Source: Prostheceraeus crozeri (Eukaryota; Platyhelminthes; Polycladida; Euryleptidae). From it: a stretch of 64,000 nt of DNA. A model generated the notes under the pieces. That model ran no database searches and was not told the origin of the DNA. It saw only the letters and a list, made by a program, of their open reading frames with translations. Where the stretch lies: positions 62,001-126,000 of the forward strand of contig CAJQUW010014298.1 of the NCBI GenBank assembly GCA_907163375.1. Direction: 5' to 3'. The first letter of the stretch is position 1, and every line of letters begins with the position of its first letter. Below, piece after piece: positions 21,504 to 33,829 of the stretch. A program made the translations under genes and the position numbers.

Positions 21504-24029
21504 CATCTTTTGCATGGCAATTTGATCTATCGTTTACTTAATTTCATTGTTGTTAATTAATCAAACTTCTGTTTTATAGGCCTATGCTTAAAATTAGGCA
21601 CAGCATTTATTATTGCGTAGGCCTAATTAAAAATCTGTTCCTAAGGACAATCTTATAATCGGAAAAGTGCTATTTAATAGGTCTTGGGTTCATAAGTCGG
21701 AACTCGGAAACGCATCTCTCATTCGAAGAAAATAAACAATGAAAACCCAATGGTCATGTAGCACATGGAATAACAAAAGCCCTGGGCCTATATATAATCG
21801 ATGATCACACAGCAAGTTATCGGAAAATTGCAATTGCATGAGGATCTACATTTTGGATGAATATGAAGAAAGAATAATACTTGCATGTTACGAGGAGGTA
21901 AACAATTAATGGTTCGACGCTGTGCGTCATATTAGACCAACCTATAAGGTCTTCTCAAATTCGTTGCTTATGCTGACAACGATCATCTTTTGTTAATCAA
22001 TGTGAGGAAGGAAATATCTAGAGTTCACTATCGCTACTAGGCTATTATTAATGTAATTATTCACATCCAATTATAAATAGAGCTACATTTTCCACATAAT
22101 ATACGTAGCTCTATTCACAAATTGATGATGAGCTAATGCGATTTTTAAGGTGTGCGAATTCAATTGTAAAGTCTAATTCGTAAAATTCGTATAATTCCAA
22201 AGAATAATATAAGCAAAAGACACACTGATATCTGATCAGTTGTTAAATTTCATGTGATTCGGAAAAAAATATTTCAAGCAAAATAACACTAGACCTATTG
22301 CAAATCAGACAACAACGAATGTGCAAATTTCGCGAACAGATCAGTTTACTTCAAATGCTATTGATTGACTATAAAACTGCTCATATATTATTCAATGTGA
22401 GACGTCATTCTTGAGGTTATAATACTAATTCGTCACAACTATTTTCTCGATGCGTTCCTTAATCGATATTTGCCGCTTCTAGATGGTCCAATAAATTGTA
22501 AACGATTTCTCAACGTCTGCACTAACCAATTAAGAGAATTTTGACGCAGCAACATGAGAAGTTGTCAAAAGAATTTCCTTATCCTTCGAGTGCATCCGTC
22601 TTTTCACTCATCACAATATCTGATGAAGTTCAGATAACACTGGATTTTTGAAATTACATGCGCGCCACAATATCAAAATAACAACCTTAAGTCGAAAAGA
22701 AAGCAATTTAGGTGCTTTGACATAACTACTGGAATTTAGGTGGAACTTATATTTTAGGTGATTCACCTAGATTGTCGATGTCTAGTGATAACAACCAATT
22801 GCAGTTAATTAATTTCTGTCAATACATAATTGCAGTTAATAGCGTGCATCATGTTGAAAGTAAAATTAGTTTTGCCCAAATGAACTGCCATTAACTTTTG
22901 ATAGACCCCTGAAATGGACATCCTTTTTTCTTCTTCTTGATTCGTGAGGTTCCCGGTTTTGGTGGAGAGAATATGATCAGAATAAATTAACTTCAAAGAC
23001 AATACTTCAATTTTTTTCAAGGACGGCTTCCAGATTTGAGTCTCTTTTCTTTTTATTATTTGAGCTTGCAATCTGTGCATAATTTACTCAATTTGAAATT
23101 GTCGCTGCTCAGGATTGTAATTTCTTGTAGTTCTTATATTTTTGTTCGATGGTTAATATTCTTTTCCAAATGCAACCTCTGTATCACCACAATTCAGTTA
23201 ATAAGTCAGAAAACCATAACTTTCAAGTAAAGTCTTTCCAGTATTTTTCACCAATACACAGTCAGTCTTATTACCATAGCCATCGAAATCACTTTTGCAC
23301 GTCAACTTAAATCCTCACAAAGCCAATCCATTCACCGACTAAAAATGCACGAGTAGACAAGACTTTTGCGATTTACATGAGACCATTCAATAGAAAAAAG
23401 ACAAATCTGCCGCAAATCGTTCATTTTCTTGTGCATCACGTCGCAGGTCTTTCTGCCGCCTCATGAAATTTTAGCTCAATTCGCCATTTGTCTTTTTTTG
23501 TTCAATTATTATATCAAACATGCAGCTGCATCAACACACCATACTTGCACTATCGCTTATTAGACCCTTCAAAAATTACATTTGTGACATTGCTTGGAAG
23601 AGATCAGTGAGACTTTCTCTTTATTTCACAAAGCTAAAAAGATGGGAGTTTTTCATAAGAATTTATAAACTTATCAAAAAATCACCGCACCGTGTTTATT
23701 GAACCACGAGGCAAACTCACGGAAAAAAAGGCTCAAGAATGCGCATGACACAATTAGTTGCTGGGTTAATCAGACCCTGCTAAATATTACTTCTATTTCA
23801 GAAACGTTAAACAAAGTAACAACAAAAGAAATGAATACCGAATATGGGAAAGAAATTCAAAATAATATAAGCTTATAATTGAAAAGTGAATTAAAAAAAA
23901 AGAAAGGGATAATAGCCGTCGGGGGGCGATTGTAATTTCAAACTCAGTTTTAACCCGGTTATTGTTAGAGGTCCGTTGATTAACGAAATCTATTTTTAAG
24001 AGTAGGTTTTGCATTCTAATTTGTGAAAT
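21504..24029. other. No supported gene
   Basis: About 2.5 kb of AT-rich sequence with only short open frames on either strand. TAGGCCTA octamers lie near 21581 and 21618. No repeat boundary or coding motif is visible. Confidence 0.5.
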
Positions 24030-24034
24030 TAATT

Positions 24035-24300
24035 ATATTATTAAATCAAAATTATTGCATCAATTCTAAAGAACAATGCGAAGCGCGGATACAACGCAAT
24101 AAGAAAAATGATCAAAATTTATTTGAAGAGAAAAATTATTCCGTCGGACTGGCCGCTTCAGCTGTATCATAAAAATGACAAAAATCATGTACCTAAATGA
24201 TGCAGCTGAGGCGGCCAGACCTGCAAAATAATTATTCTCTTCAAATAAATTTAGTTCCTTAGAATTAATATAATAATTTCGATTCAATAATAATATTTCC
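24035..24300. repeat. Imperfect inverted repeat (hairpin or MITE)
   Basis: The inner arms AAATTTATTTGAAGAGAA (from 24115) and the complement ending at 24252 continue into CTGGCCGC.TCAGCTG.ATCA on both sides. The outer parts, ATTCTAAAGAAC at 24063 against GTTCCTTAGAAT at 24254, extend the pairing, with about 40 bp extra in the left arm. There is no gene inside. Confidence 0.55.
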
Positions 24301-26149
24301 AAACTATTTTTTGAGAAAATTGCGTACCGATATTTAACACGCGAAAATTAATTATTTTAAGAAAATGCTTTGTAGGCCTACCGCAAGTGCCCTAACGGCC
24401 TAGTTGACGAAGCAAAAGGTCAGACCAATATTTTCTCTTTTCTTAATAACATGCAGGGTGTTTCAGAATCAATGAATAGTCAGTTAAATATAGATCGGCC
24501 TTAAGCATGTTTGTAGGCCACATGGTCTTTTAAACATTCTATTACATTTATTGTTTGTATTGGGCCTACTGGTATGTGATTATGCCTACTAGTTATTTTA
24601 TTTTCACCTACATATTAATTGCTGATAGGTCTGCTTACCAAAGTAGTACATGTAAGCCCACTCAATTTTTACCGACATGTAAGCTACTTAATATCGAGCT
24701 GACGTCACTAGAAGTTGTTTCCTATTCGGCATGTCCCGGTATCTAATCAATGAACGAATTTCACTCCCATATACGTTTCCTTCATCGCAGGTATCTGACA
24801 AGTAACAATAGTGGGCCTGGAAAAGCCCATTTTTGGAGGTCAGGCGATTTACAGAGTCCTGGAGATTAAAGTTTCGCTCTCATATTTAACCGGCTTTAAC
24901 ATGAGTTGGAAACCCGCCGAATTATTGGAGAAAATACGGCAAATATTCCTATCTTCATTATTTGAATTTCATTGAATTCCCTGAATCATTATTGGCATTC
25001 ATAAATTATTGATTGTAAAGGATCATTCATGGCTTTGACCGATTAACTCGTGCTAAATCACACACCTTTCAAACACAATATCATCACATACCTATTCAAA
25101 GTTAGCCAATGTCTAATTGAATCCAGTCTTAGATGTACGAGAGGCTAAATTTAGGTAAGGCACTCCCTTGAGATTTTGGAGTGAATCATTGCTGCAGTGC
25201 GCAACCCACAGACCTAGGATTAGGGCTGTGGCGAAACCCTGGATCGATGTTTGCGATATCAATAGAAAGAATACGATTAACTATGTCAATAAAGAATAGG
25301 CAGTTTTATAATTAAAATAGAATACACGTTATAACATAATACATCAATCAATGGACTTCAAGTCAACAACATCTTCGCAAGTTGACTCCTCGGGATTTTT
25401 TATTGTGGGTTCTGGTTAGATGCAGCGTTGATGACAAAGATTTCGGGGGAAATGCAAAATAATGCCACGAGCATAAATTGGAGATATAGAATCACTACCT
25501 CCGTTAAATGCTCAGCGAGCTTCATTTTCCTAACACATATCCAAGTGGAAAAACTGCCTGTCAGAGTTTGCGAATTTATATGCAGCCTGTATGCAAAATG
25601 ATTATTGCGGTACTCCACAATTTCTCGATAATAACTTGAAGACATGAAATCACAATCTAGGCCAGCGTTTTCGGAAATGTGAAATCGCGACAAAATTTGT
25701 GAAATATCGAGATTTCCACTAGTTTCGTGAAAATTGGACATGACTTATTAGAAAAAGCATTACATGTAATGATTCAGTCATCACTGCTTTTAAGTTCAGT
25801 GCTTAATATTCATATTTGCTCAGCACAAAAGTAGGAAGGAGACCATTTTTTAAGGCACTCACTATCACACTCTGTGTTATTCACCAATCAGGAGATAATC
25901 TGCTAGCTACCAACCTTAACACGTTCACTGCCAGCTACGAGAATAATCGCAGGAGACCAAAATGGCTTCTAGTGCCAAATGTCTTTGAACTACTCATTGA
26001 CATAATTAATGAAACAAACTATCATTGGCTTGAATTGAAGTTTGTTCAATTTTTTTCTCAGGTATGATGCAATATCTCGCTTTCTATGTATTACCATTCA
26101 ACACATTAGAGAATGGAGAAAGATCTATGGTGGTCAAATTTCAAATTTT
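24301..26149. other. No supported gene
   Basis: CAGGGTGTTTCAGAATCAAT near 24456 resembles a single mariner-type end without a partner. The 113-codon minus-strand frame at 25400-25741 starts at an ATG and ends in a hydrophobic stretch, but shows no family motif. Confidence 0.45.
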
Positions 26150-27319
26150 GATATCGATACAACTGTCACAATTGCTTTTACAAATTGAACATAAACGTGA
26201 ACTGAAATCCAGCTTTTGTAAAATAAAATGGCACACGATCAGATTACCAGAGGTATGGCTATTGGAATGATTCGTTGTGGTAGAAGTTGTGCGAGTGTTG
26301 CCGAAGAGCTGCAACTATCGAGAGTCGTTGTTTGGAGGTGGTGATGTCGATGGAAAGCAGAAGGAGATGCTAAAAAGAAGAAGGGATCTGGTCGACCAAG
26401 AAAGTCTGCAGGAAGGACAGACGCACGTCTAGTTTTAGCTGCAAAGAGGAATAGATTTGTGTCAGTCCCAAAGCTAGTCGTACACTGGAAGAGTGCCTCA
26501 AATATAGACTGTAGCGTTCAAACGGTTTACCGAAGATTGCGAGAAGCTTGAATTCAATCGCGACGACCAGCTGTCCTAATTCCGTTGAGTTTTGAGCACC
26601 GCAGAAGACGAGTTGCCCGTGTGATGCCCATCGCTCATGGAATGACCATCACTGGCAGAAAGTCTTGCGGACCGATGAATCGAGATTCACTCTGGATTTC
26701 AATGACGGTCGTGTCAGAGTGCATCGTCTTCCAGGTGAACGCTTTGCCCCATGCTGTATTAAAGAACACGACAGATATGGTGGTGGAAGTGTTATGCTGT
26801 GGGGTGGCATTTGGCATGGCGGACGAACGACAGCAGTCATCATCAAAGGCACGTTGACTGGAGAGAGGTACCTCAATGAAATTGTGCTTCCTGTTGTTGC
26901 CCCAGTGGTCAGGGTGGAAGATCTCGTCTTCCAAGACGATAACGCAAGACCGACCACATCGCTCCTCGGCTGTCATTGCCACTGTTAGGAGATTGAACAT
27001 TCAAACCTTTGACTGGCCTGCATGCTCACCTGACTTGTCACCCATTGAACAAGTCCGGGACGAGCTTGGGCGTCGAGTGAAAGACCGCTATTCACTTCCA
27101 CCAGTGTCCCTGAAGATTCTCTCTGAAAGACTGATAGAGCAGTGGCTTCTCTTTGAAACAGCCTTCATTCAGAAACTTTGTGAATCCATGCCATCTCGGA
27201 TTACTGAATGTATTGGAGCTAGAGGGGGGCACACGCGCTATTAAAGTTGAATCTGCTGCATGCGTTGTTTTTCTGTGCTAGCGATTTGGTGGAGATTGTG
27301 ACTAAATTATCAAGGTATC
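26150..27319 (+). mobile_element. Tc1-type DNA transposon remnant
   Basis: A decayed Tc1 transposase gene (26228-27244) is flanked by weakly inverted sequence: GATATCGATACAACTGTCAC from about 26150, against GATACCTTGATAATTTAGTC read on the minus strand from about 27319. The span of about 1.2 kb is short of the usual 1.3-1.7 kb. The ends are too worn to fix, and no TA duplication could be assigned with confidence. Confidence 0.6.
26228..27244 (+). pseudogene. Tc1 transposase, broken
   Basis: Tc1 transposases bind their inverted ends and move the element into TA sites. The ATG at 26228 opens a frame reading MAHDQITRGMAIGMIRCGRS with a helix-turn-helix (CASVAEELQLSRVVVWRW), then a stop. The frame continues with the GRPR hook (KKGSGRPRKSAGRTDARL). 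In another frame the catalytic core is clear: TDESRFTLDFNDGRVRVHR at about 26665-26725 (first aspartate), YGGGSVMLWGGI, and QDDNARP at about 26935-26955 (second aspartate). The next piece, at 26876-27244, holds CSPDLSPIEQVRDELGRRVK, with the position of the third acidic residue shown by SPIEQ. At least two frame changes and two stops (26337 and near 26550) show it is inactive. Confidence 0.85.
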
Positions 27320-28221
27320 ATGCATACATCTATATACGTATACCAGTCAAAAATGAAAGAAGTTAAAGAAGTAAATGTTTCAAAAATTTGTCAATGAGTA
27401 TATTTGAAACTAATGATATGATGCACATGTTTAGATCATGTTTAAAGTATTATACCAGCATACTCATACATATATGAAGATCATAGATATTCACAGGCTC
27501 TTCAAATAGATAAAATGCATGTGCAATCTATCAATAGTTGTTGTTCTACGAAGACAACAGCCACAAAACACAGCTTCTTGCGTTTTACAAATCAGTGCGA
27601 CCGAAAACATAGATCATGTGTCCAATTCACCACTGAGAACAGTGATCAGTTAAACCTAGAGCTTTGCGCGGTGCATCGCGCTTCAGCAAGCACCGGTTCT
27701 CGGGCCGGTGCACCGAAATGAGCTAATTTCGATCAAGTTGATATTTAATGTTCAGTTTGAAGTCATAATTCAACGAGGTGCACCGAAATGAGCTAATTTC
27801 GATCAAGTTGATATTTAATGTTCAGTTTGAAGTCATAATTAACTCATTTTATCTGTTGTCTTAGTCACAGCAAAAATAGAATAAACATATTTCAAACTTT
27901 CAGTATAATTAATCCAATTAAGGGAACATAATTCAATTCTATTTATCAATTCAATTCAAAACATTTAATTTCTCTATCATGAAAATGAAACGTGAAAATC
28001 ACGACTACACATAGAATGACCAATGCACTTCCTGATGCTGAGAAAAATGTGAAAGAGTGACGAATATTAGGTAATTGAAGTTTATGATAAATCTTTCTAG
28101 ACCACGAAATCTCAATTCCCGCGACCTCAGAAGTTTGGAATCATATGATGAATACTGCGCAGCCTGTTGTTCCACCTCTTGCAAAGATATACATGTAGGC
28201 TATCTCAGCACTCCAGTGGTC
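27320..28221. other. No supported gene; contains a 70-bp duplication
   Basis: GGTGCACCGAAATGAGCTAA and the following sequence occur twice in tandem (27707-27776 and 27777-27840), nearly identical. Nothing else is recognised. Confidence 0.55.
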
Positions 28222-28778
28222 AGTAATCCAACGTGTGTGAAGTTGGCGCAACCACTCAGCGCAACCATTTTTGTTTTTACTGTGCCACTCCCAAAAATCT
28301 CATAAACCACACAATTCGAGGTCGCTGATTATGTGCCACTACTCGGTTTTACGAAATTCAGCCTCCTTTGGCCAGAAAACGCAACAAAAATTTCAAATTG
28401 GTGCGCTGTGAAGTTGGCGCAACCAATTTTTCTGACTTTCATAAATTTAGCGCATCAAGCAACAAAACCCATAATAAACGATGAAATATCCATGCCTAAT
28501 TATGTGCCACGCAAAAATTAATAAAAATAATCGATCTTCACAGCAAAAATCAAGTTTCAAAATTTTATTTCACCGAAGTGTGAAGTTGGCGCAACCAAAC
28601 TTCAAATCAAAATTTCTCAGCACTCAGGCAGTTATGTTTCACATAAATAGCACCAGCAGATGTGCCAGGACAACATTCATCAGAATCAATCAAACAACAG
28701 CAGTCTTTCACCCGCTCTAAAAGAAAGCATTAAAATTCAAATCACATGACAAAGCTTATAATAAAATATTCCACAACC

Positions 28779-30727
28779 CGCGCAACCATTTTTCATTTCG
28801 AGTGTGCCACTCCTGAAATGCATGTTTCTAGTACAATTTGGGGTCGCTGATTATGTGCCACGCATCAGTTTTACTAAATTCGGCCTCCTTCACTCGGAAA
28901 ACTCAATTCAAAGTACAACTACATCACACAATAATTCCAGCGCAACCACTAGTACAATTTGGGGTCGCTGATTATGTGCCACGCATCAGTTTTACTAAAT
29001 TCGGCCTCCTTCACTCGGAAAACTCAATTCAAAGTTCAACTACATCACACAATAATTCCAGCGCAACCACTTTTCAAGTTGAAATTACTCTGCTCAAACG
29101 CCGTTTCACATCAAATAAATAGCACCATCGGGTGTGCCAGGTCAATATTCATCAGAATCGACCAAACACTCGTACCTATTCACTCGCTAAATCAGAAAAT
29201 ATCATCCTTCAAAAACACATGATTTCCTGCCATGTATAGGCCTAAAGACATGAGCTAAATCAATTCGAGTCAGCGCAACCATTTTTCATTTCGAGTGTGC
29301 CACTCCTGAAATGCATGTTTCTAGTACAATTTGGGGTCGCTGATTATGTGCCACGCATCAGTTTTACTAAATTCGGCCTCCTTCACTCGGAAAACTCAAT
29401 TCAAAGTTCAACTACATCACACAATAATTCCAGCGCAACCACTTTTCAAGTTGAAATTACTCTGCTCAAACGCCGTTTCACATCAAATAAATAGCACCAT
29501 CGGGTGTGCCAGGTCAATATTCATCAGAATCGACCAAACACTCGTACCTATTCACTCGCTAAATCAGAAAATATCATCCTTCAAAAACACATGATTTCCT
29601 GCCATGTATAGGCCTAAAGACATGAGCTAAATCAATTCGAGTCAGCGCAACCATTTTTCATTTCGAGTGTGCCACTCCTGAAATGCATGTTTCTAGTACA
29701 ATTTGGGGTCGCTGATTATGTGCCACGCATCAGTTTTACTAAATTCGGCCTCCTTCACTCGGAAAACTCAATTCAAAGTACAACTACATCACACAATAAT
29801 TCCAGCGCAACCACTTTTCAAGTTGAAATTACTCTGCTCAAACGCCGTTTCACATCAAATAAATAGCACCATCGGGTGTGCCAGGTCAATATTCATCAGA
29901 ATCGACCAAACACTCGTACCTATTCACTCGCTAAATCAGAAAATATCATCCTTCAAAAACACATGATTTCCTACCATGTATAGGCCTAAAGACATGAGCT
30001 AAATCAATTCGAGTCAGCGCAACCATTTTTCATTTCGAGTGTGCCACTCCTGAAATGCATGTTTCTAGTACAATTTGGGGTCGCTGATTATGTGCCACGC
30101 ATCAGTTTTACTAAATTCGGCCTCCTTCACTCGGAAAACTCAATTCAAAGTACAACTACATCACACAATAATTCCAGCGCAACCACTAGTACAATTTGGG
30201 GTCGCTGATTATGTGCCACGCATCAGTTTTACTAAATTCGGCCTCCTTCACTCGGAAAACTCAATTCAAAGTTCAACTACATCACACAATAATTCCAGCG
30301 CAACCACTTTTCAAGTTGAAATTACTCTGCTCAAACGCCGTTTCACATCAAATAAATAGCACCATCGGGTGTGCCAGGTCAATATTCATCAGAATCGACC
30401 AAACACTCGTACCTATTCACTCGCTAAATCAGAAAATATCATCCTTCAAAAACACATGATTTCCTGCCATGTATAGGCCTAAAGACATGAGCTGAATCAA
30501 TTCGAGTCAGCGCAACCATTTTTCATTTCGAGTGTGCCACTCCTGAAATGCATGTTTCTAGTACAATTTGGGGTCGCTGATTATGTGCCACGCATCAGTT
30601 TTACTAAATTCGGCCTCCTTCACTCGGAAAACTCAATTCAAAGTTCAACTACATCACACAATAATTCCAGCGCAACCACTTTTCAAGTTGAAATTACTCT
30701 GCTCAAACGCCGTTTCACATCAAATAG
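28779..30727 (+). repeat. Left-arm tandem array of 372-bp units
   Basis: A marker sequence (GGTCGCTGATTATGTGCCAC) recurs with spacings of 121, 372, 372, 372, 121 and 372 bp (first bases of the marker frame at 28838, 28959, 29331, 29703, 30075, 30196 and 30568). The 121-bp steps are partial units. The pattern 121+372+372+372 starts to repeat, giving a higher-order period of 1237 bp. Each unit also holds GCGCAACCA and TGTGCCA words and one TAGGCCTA octamer. Confidence 0.9.
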
Positions 30728-33270
30728 TTTTTGAAGGATGATATTTTCTGATTTAGCGAGTGAATAGGTACGAGTGTTCGGTCGATTCTGATGAATATTG
30801 ACCTGGCACACCCGATGGTGCTATTTATTTGATGTGAAACGGCGTTTGAGCAGAGTAATTTCAACTTGAAAAGTGGTTGCGCTGGAATTATTGTGTGATG
30901 TAGTTGAACTTTGAATTGAGTTTTCCGAGTGAAGGAGGCCGAATTTAGTAAAACTGATGCGTGGCACATAATCAGCGACCCCAAATTGTACTAGAAACAT
31001 GCATTTCAGGAGTGGCACACTCGAAATGAAAAATGGTTGCGCTGACTCGAATTGATTTAGCTCATGTCTTTAGGCCTATACATGGCAGGAAATCATGTGT
31101 TTTTGAAGGATGATATTTTCTGATTTAGCGAGTGAATAGGTACGAGTGTTTGGTCGATTCTGATGAATATTGACCTGGCACACCCGATGGTGCTATTTAT
31201 TTGATGTGAAACGGCGTTTGAGCAGAGTAATTTCAACTTGAAAAGTGGTTGCGCTGGAATTATTGTGTGATGTAGTTGAACTTTGAATTGAGTTTTCCGA
31301 GTGAAGGAGGCCGAATTTAGTAAAACTGATGCGTGGCACATAATCAGCGACCCCAAATTGTACTAGAAACATGCATTTCAGGAGTGGCACACTCGAAATG
31401 AAAAATGGTTGCGCTGACTCGAATTGATTTAGCTCATGTCTTTAGGCCTATACATGGCAGGAAATCATGTGTTTTTGAAGGATGATATTTTCTGATTTAG
31501 CGAGTGAATAGGTACGAGTGTTTGGTCGATTCTGATGAATATTGACCTGGCACACCTGATGGTGCTATTTGTTTGATGTGAAACGGCGTTTGAGCAGAGT
31601 AATTTCAACTTGAAAAGTGGTTGCGCTGGAATTATTGTGTGATGTAGTTGAACTTTGAATTGAGTTTTCCGAGTGAAGGAGGCCGAATTTAGTAAAACTG
31701 ATGCGTGGCACATAATCAGCGACCCCAAATTGTACTAGAAACATGCATTTCAGGAGTGGCACACTCGAAATGAAAAATGGTTGCGCTGACTCGAATTGAT
31801 TTAGCTCATGTCTTTAGGCCTATACATGGCAGGAAATCATGTGTTTTTGAAGGATGATATTTTCTGATTTAGCGAGAGAATAGGTACGAGTGTTTGGTCG
31901 ATTCTGATGAATATTGACCTGGCACACCCGATGGTGCTATTTATTTGATGTGAAACGGCGTTTGAGCAGATTAATTTCAACTTGAAAAGTGGTGCGCTGG
32001 AATTATTGTGTGATGTAGTTGAACTTTGAATTGAGTTTTCCGAGTGAAGGAGGCCGAATTTAGTAAAACTGATGCGTGGCACATAATCAGCGACCCCAAA
32101 TTGTGTTAGAAACATGCATTTCAGGAGTGGCACACTCGAAATGAAAAATGGTTGCGCTGACTCGAATTGATTTAGCTCATGTCTTTAGGCCTATACATGG
32201 CAGGAAATCATGTGTTTTTGAAGGATATATTTTCTGATTTAGCGAGTGAATAGGTACGAGTGTTTGGTCGATTCTGATGAATATTGACCTGGCACACCCG
32301 ATGGTGCTATTTATTTGATGTGAAACGGCGTTTGAGCAGAGTAATTTCAACTTGAAAAGTGGTTGCGCTGGAATTATTGTGTGATGTAGTTGAACTTTGA
32401 ATTGAGTTTTCCGAGTGAAGGAGGCCGAATTTAGTAAAACTGATGCGTGGCACATAATCAGCGACCCCAAATTGTACTAGAAACATGCATTTCAGGAGTG
32501 TCACACTCGAAATGAAAAATGGTTGCGCTGACTCGAATTGATTTAGCTCATGTCTTTAGGCCTATACATGCAGGAAATCATGTGTTTTTGAGGATGATAT
32601 TTTCTGATTTTAGCGAGTGAATAGGTACGAGTGTTTGGTCGATTCTGATGAATATTGACCTGGCACACCCGATGGTGCTTTTTTTTTGATGTGAAACGGC
32701 GTTTGAGCAGAGTAATTTCAACTTGAAAAGTGGTTGCGCTGGAATTATTGTGTGATGTAGTTGAACTTTGAATTGAGTTTTCCGAGTGAAGGAGGCCGAA
32801 TTTAGTAAAACTGATGCGTGGCACATAATCAGCGACCCCAAATTGTGTTAGAAACATGCATTTCAGGAGTGGCACACTCGAAATGAAAAATGGTTGCGCT
32901 GACTCGAATTGATTTAGCTCATGTCTTTAGGCCTATACATGGCAGGAAATCATGTGTTTTTGAAGGATGATATTTTCTGATTTAGCGAGTGAATAGGTAC
33001 GAGTGTTTGGTCGATTCTGATGAATATTGACCTGCACACCCGATGGTGCTATTTATTTGATGTGAAACGGCGTTTGAGCAGAGTAATTTCAACTTGAAAA
33101 GTGGTTGCGCTGGAATTATTGTGTGATGTAGTTGAACTTTGAATTGAGTTTTCCGAGTGAAGGAGGCCGAATTTAGTAAAACTGATGCGTGGCACATAAT
33201 CAGCGACCCCAAATTGTGTTAGAAACATGCATTTCAGGAGTGGCACACTCGAAATGAAAAATGGTTGCGC
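30728..33270 (-). repeat. Right-arm tandem array of 372-bp units
   Basis: The same unit occurs in inverted orientation, with seven marker copies about 370-372 bp apart (marker frames starting at 30984, 31356, 31728, about 32099, 32470, 32841 and 33212). No 121-bp partial units are present. The outer units carry more small length changes than the inner ones, and several share a GTGTTAGAAAC variant where others have GTACTAGAAAC. Confidence 0.9.
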
Positions 33271-33829
33271 GGGTTGTGGAATATTTTATTATAAGCTTTG
33301 TCATGTGATTTGAATTTTAATGCTTTCTTTTAGAGCGGGTGAAAGACTGCTGTTGTTTGATTGATTCTGATGAATGTTGTCCTGGCACAGCTGCTGGTGC
33401 TATTTATGTGAAACATAACTGCCTGAGTGCTGAGAAATTTTGATTTGAAGTTTGGTTGCGCCAACTTCACACTTCGGTGAAATAAAATTTTGAAACTTGA
33501 TTTTTGCTGTGAAGATCGATTATTTTTATTAATTTTTGCGTGGCACATAATTAGGCATGGATATTTCATCGTTTATTATGGGTTTTGTTGCTTGATGCGC
33601 TAAATTTATGAAAGTCAGAAAAATTGGTTGCGCCAACTTCACAGCGCAACCAATTTGAAATTTTAGTTGCGTTTTCTGGCCAAAGGTGGCTGAATTTCGT
33701 GAAACCGAGTAGTGGCACATAATCAGCGACCTCGAATTGTGTGGTTTATGAGATTTTTGGGAGTGGCACAGTAAAAACAAAAATGGTTGCGCTGAGTGGT
33801 TGCGCCAACTTCACACACGTAGTAATCCA

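Larger units (their letters stand above)
28231..33820. mobile_element. 5.59-kb foldback element with 9-bp target duplication and tandem-repeat arms
   Basis: The element starts ACGTGTGTGAAGTTGGCGCA and ends with the exact complement. AGTAATCCA flanks both sides (28222-28230 and 33821-33829), a perfect 9-bp target duplication. The arms (28231-30727 and 30728-33820) meet directly, with no unique spacer. Each arm has an outer part with three copies of TGTGAAGTTGGCGCAACC (left near 28236, 28407 and 28578) and an inner tandem array of about 372-bp units. Nine-bp duplications with repeat-filled inverted arms are known from Drosophila Foldback elements and Mutator-like elements. No transposase is present, so it must have been moved in trans. 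The high identity between units suggests recent activity or homogenisation. The many short open frames in the units are by-products of the repeat. Confidence 0.85.

Noticed and set aside
25400-25741. 113-codon minus-strand frame starting with ATG
   Set aside because: No recognisable domain, no splice context and no repeat support. It is within the range of chance frames in 64 kb.
28838-33246. About 25 near-identical open frames of 65-98 codons in both orientations
   Set aside because: They are translations of the 372-bp tandem unit, overlap each other in two frames and have no coding signature.
28779-33270. CRISPR array
   Set aside because: The repeat unit is far too long, there are no unique spacers, and the DNA is clearly eukaryotic.
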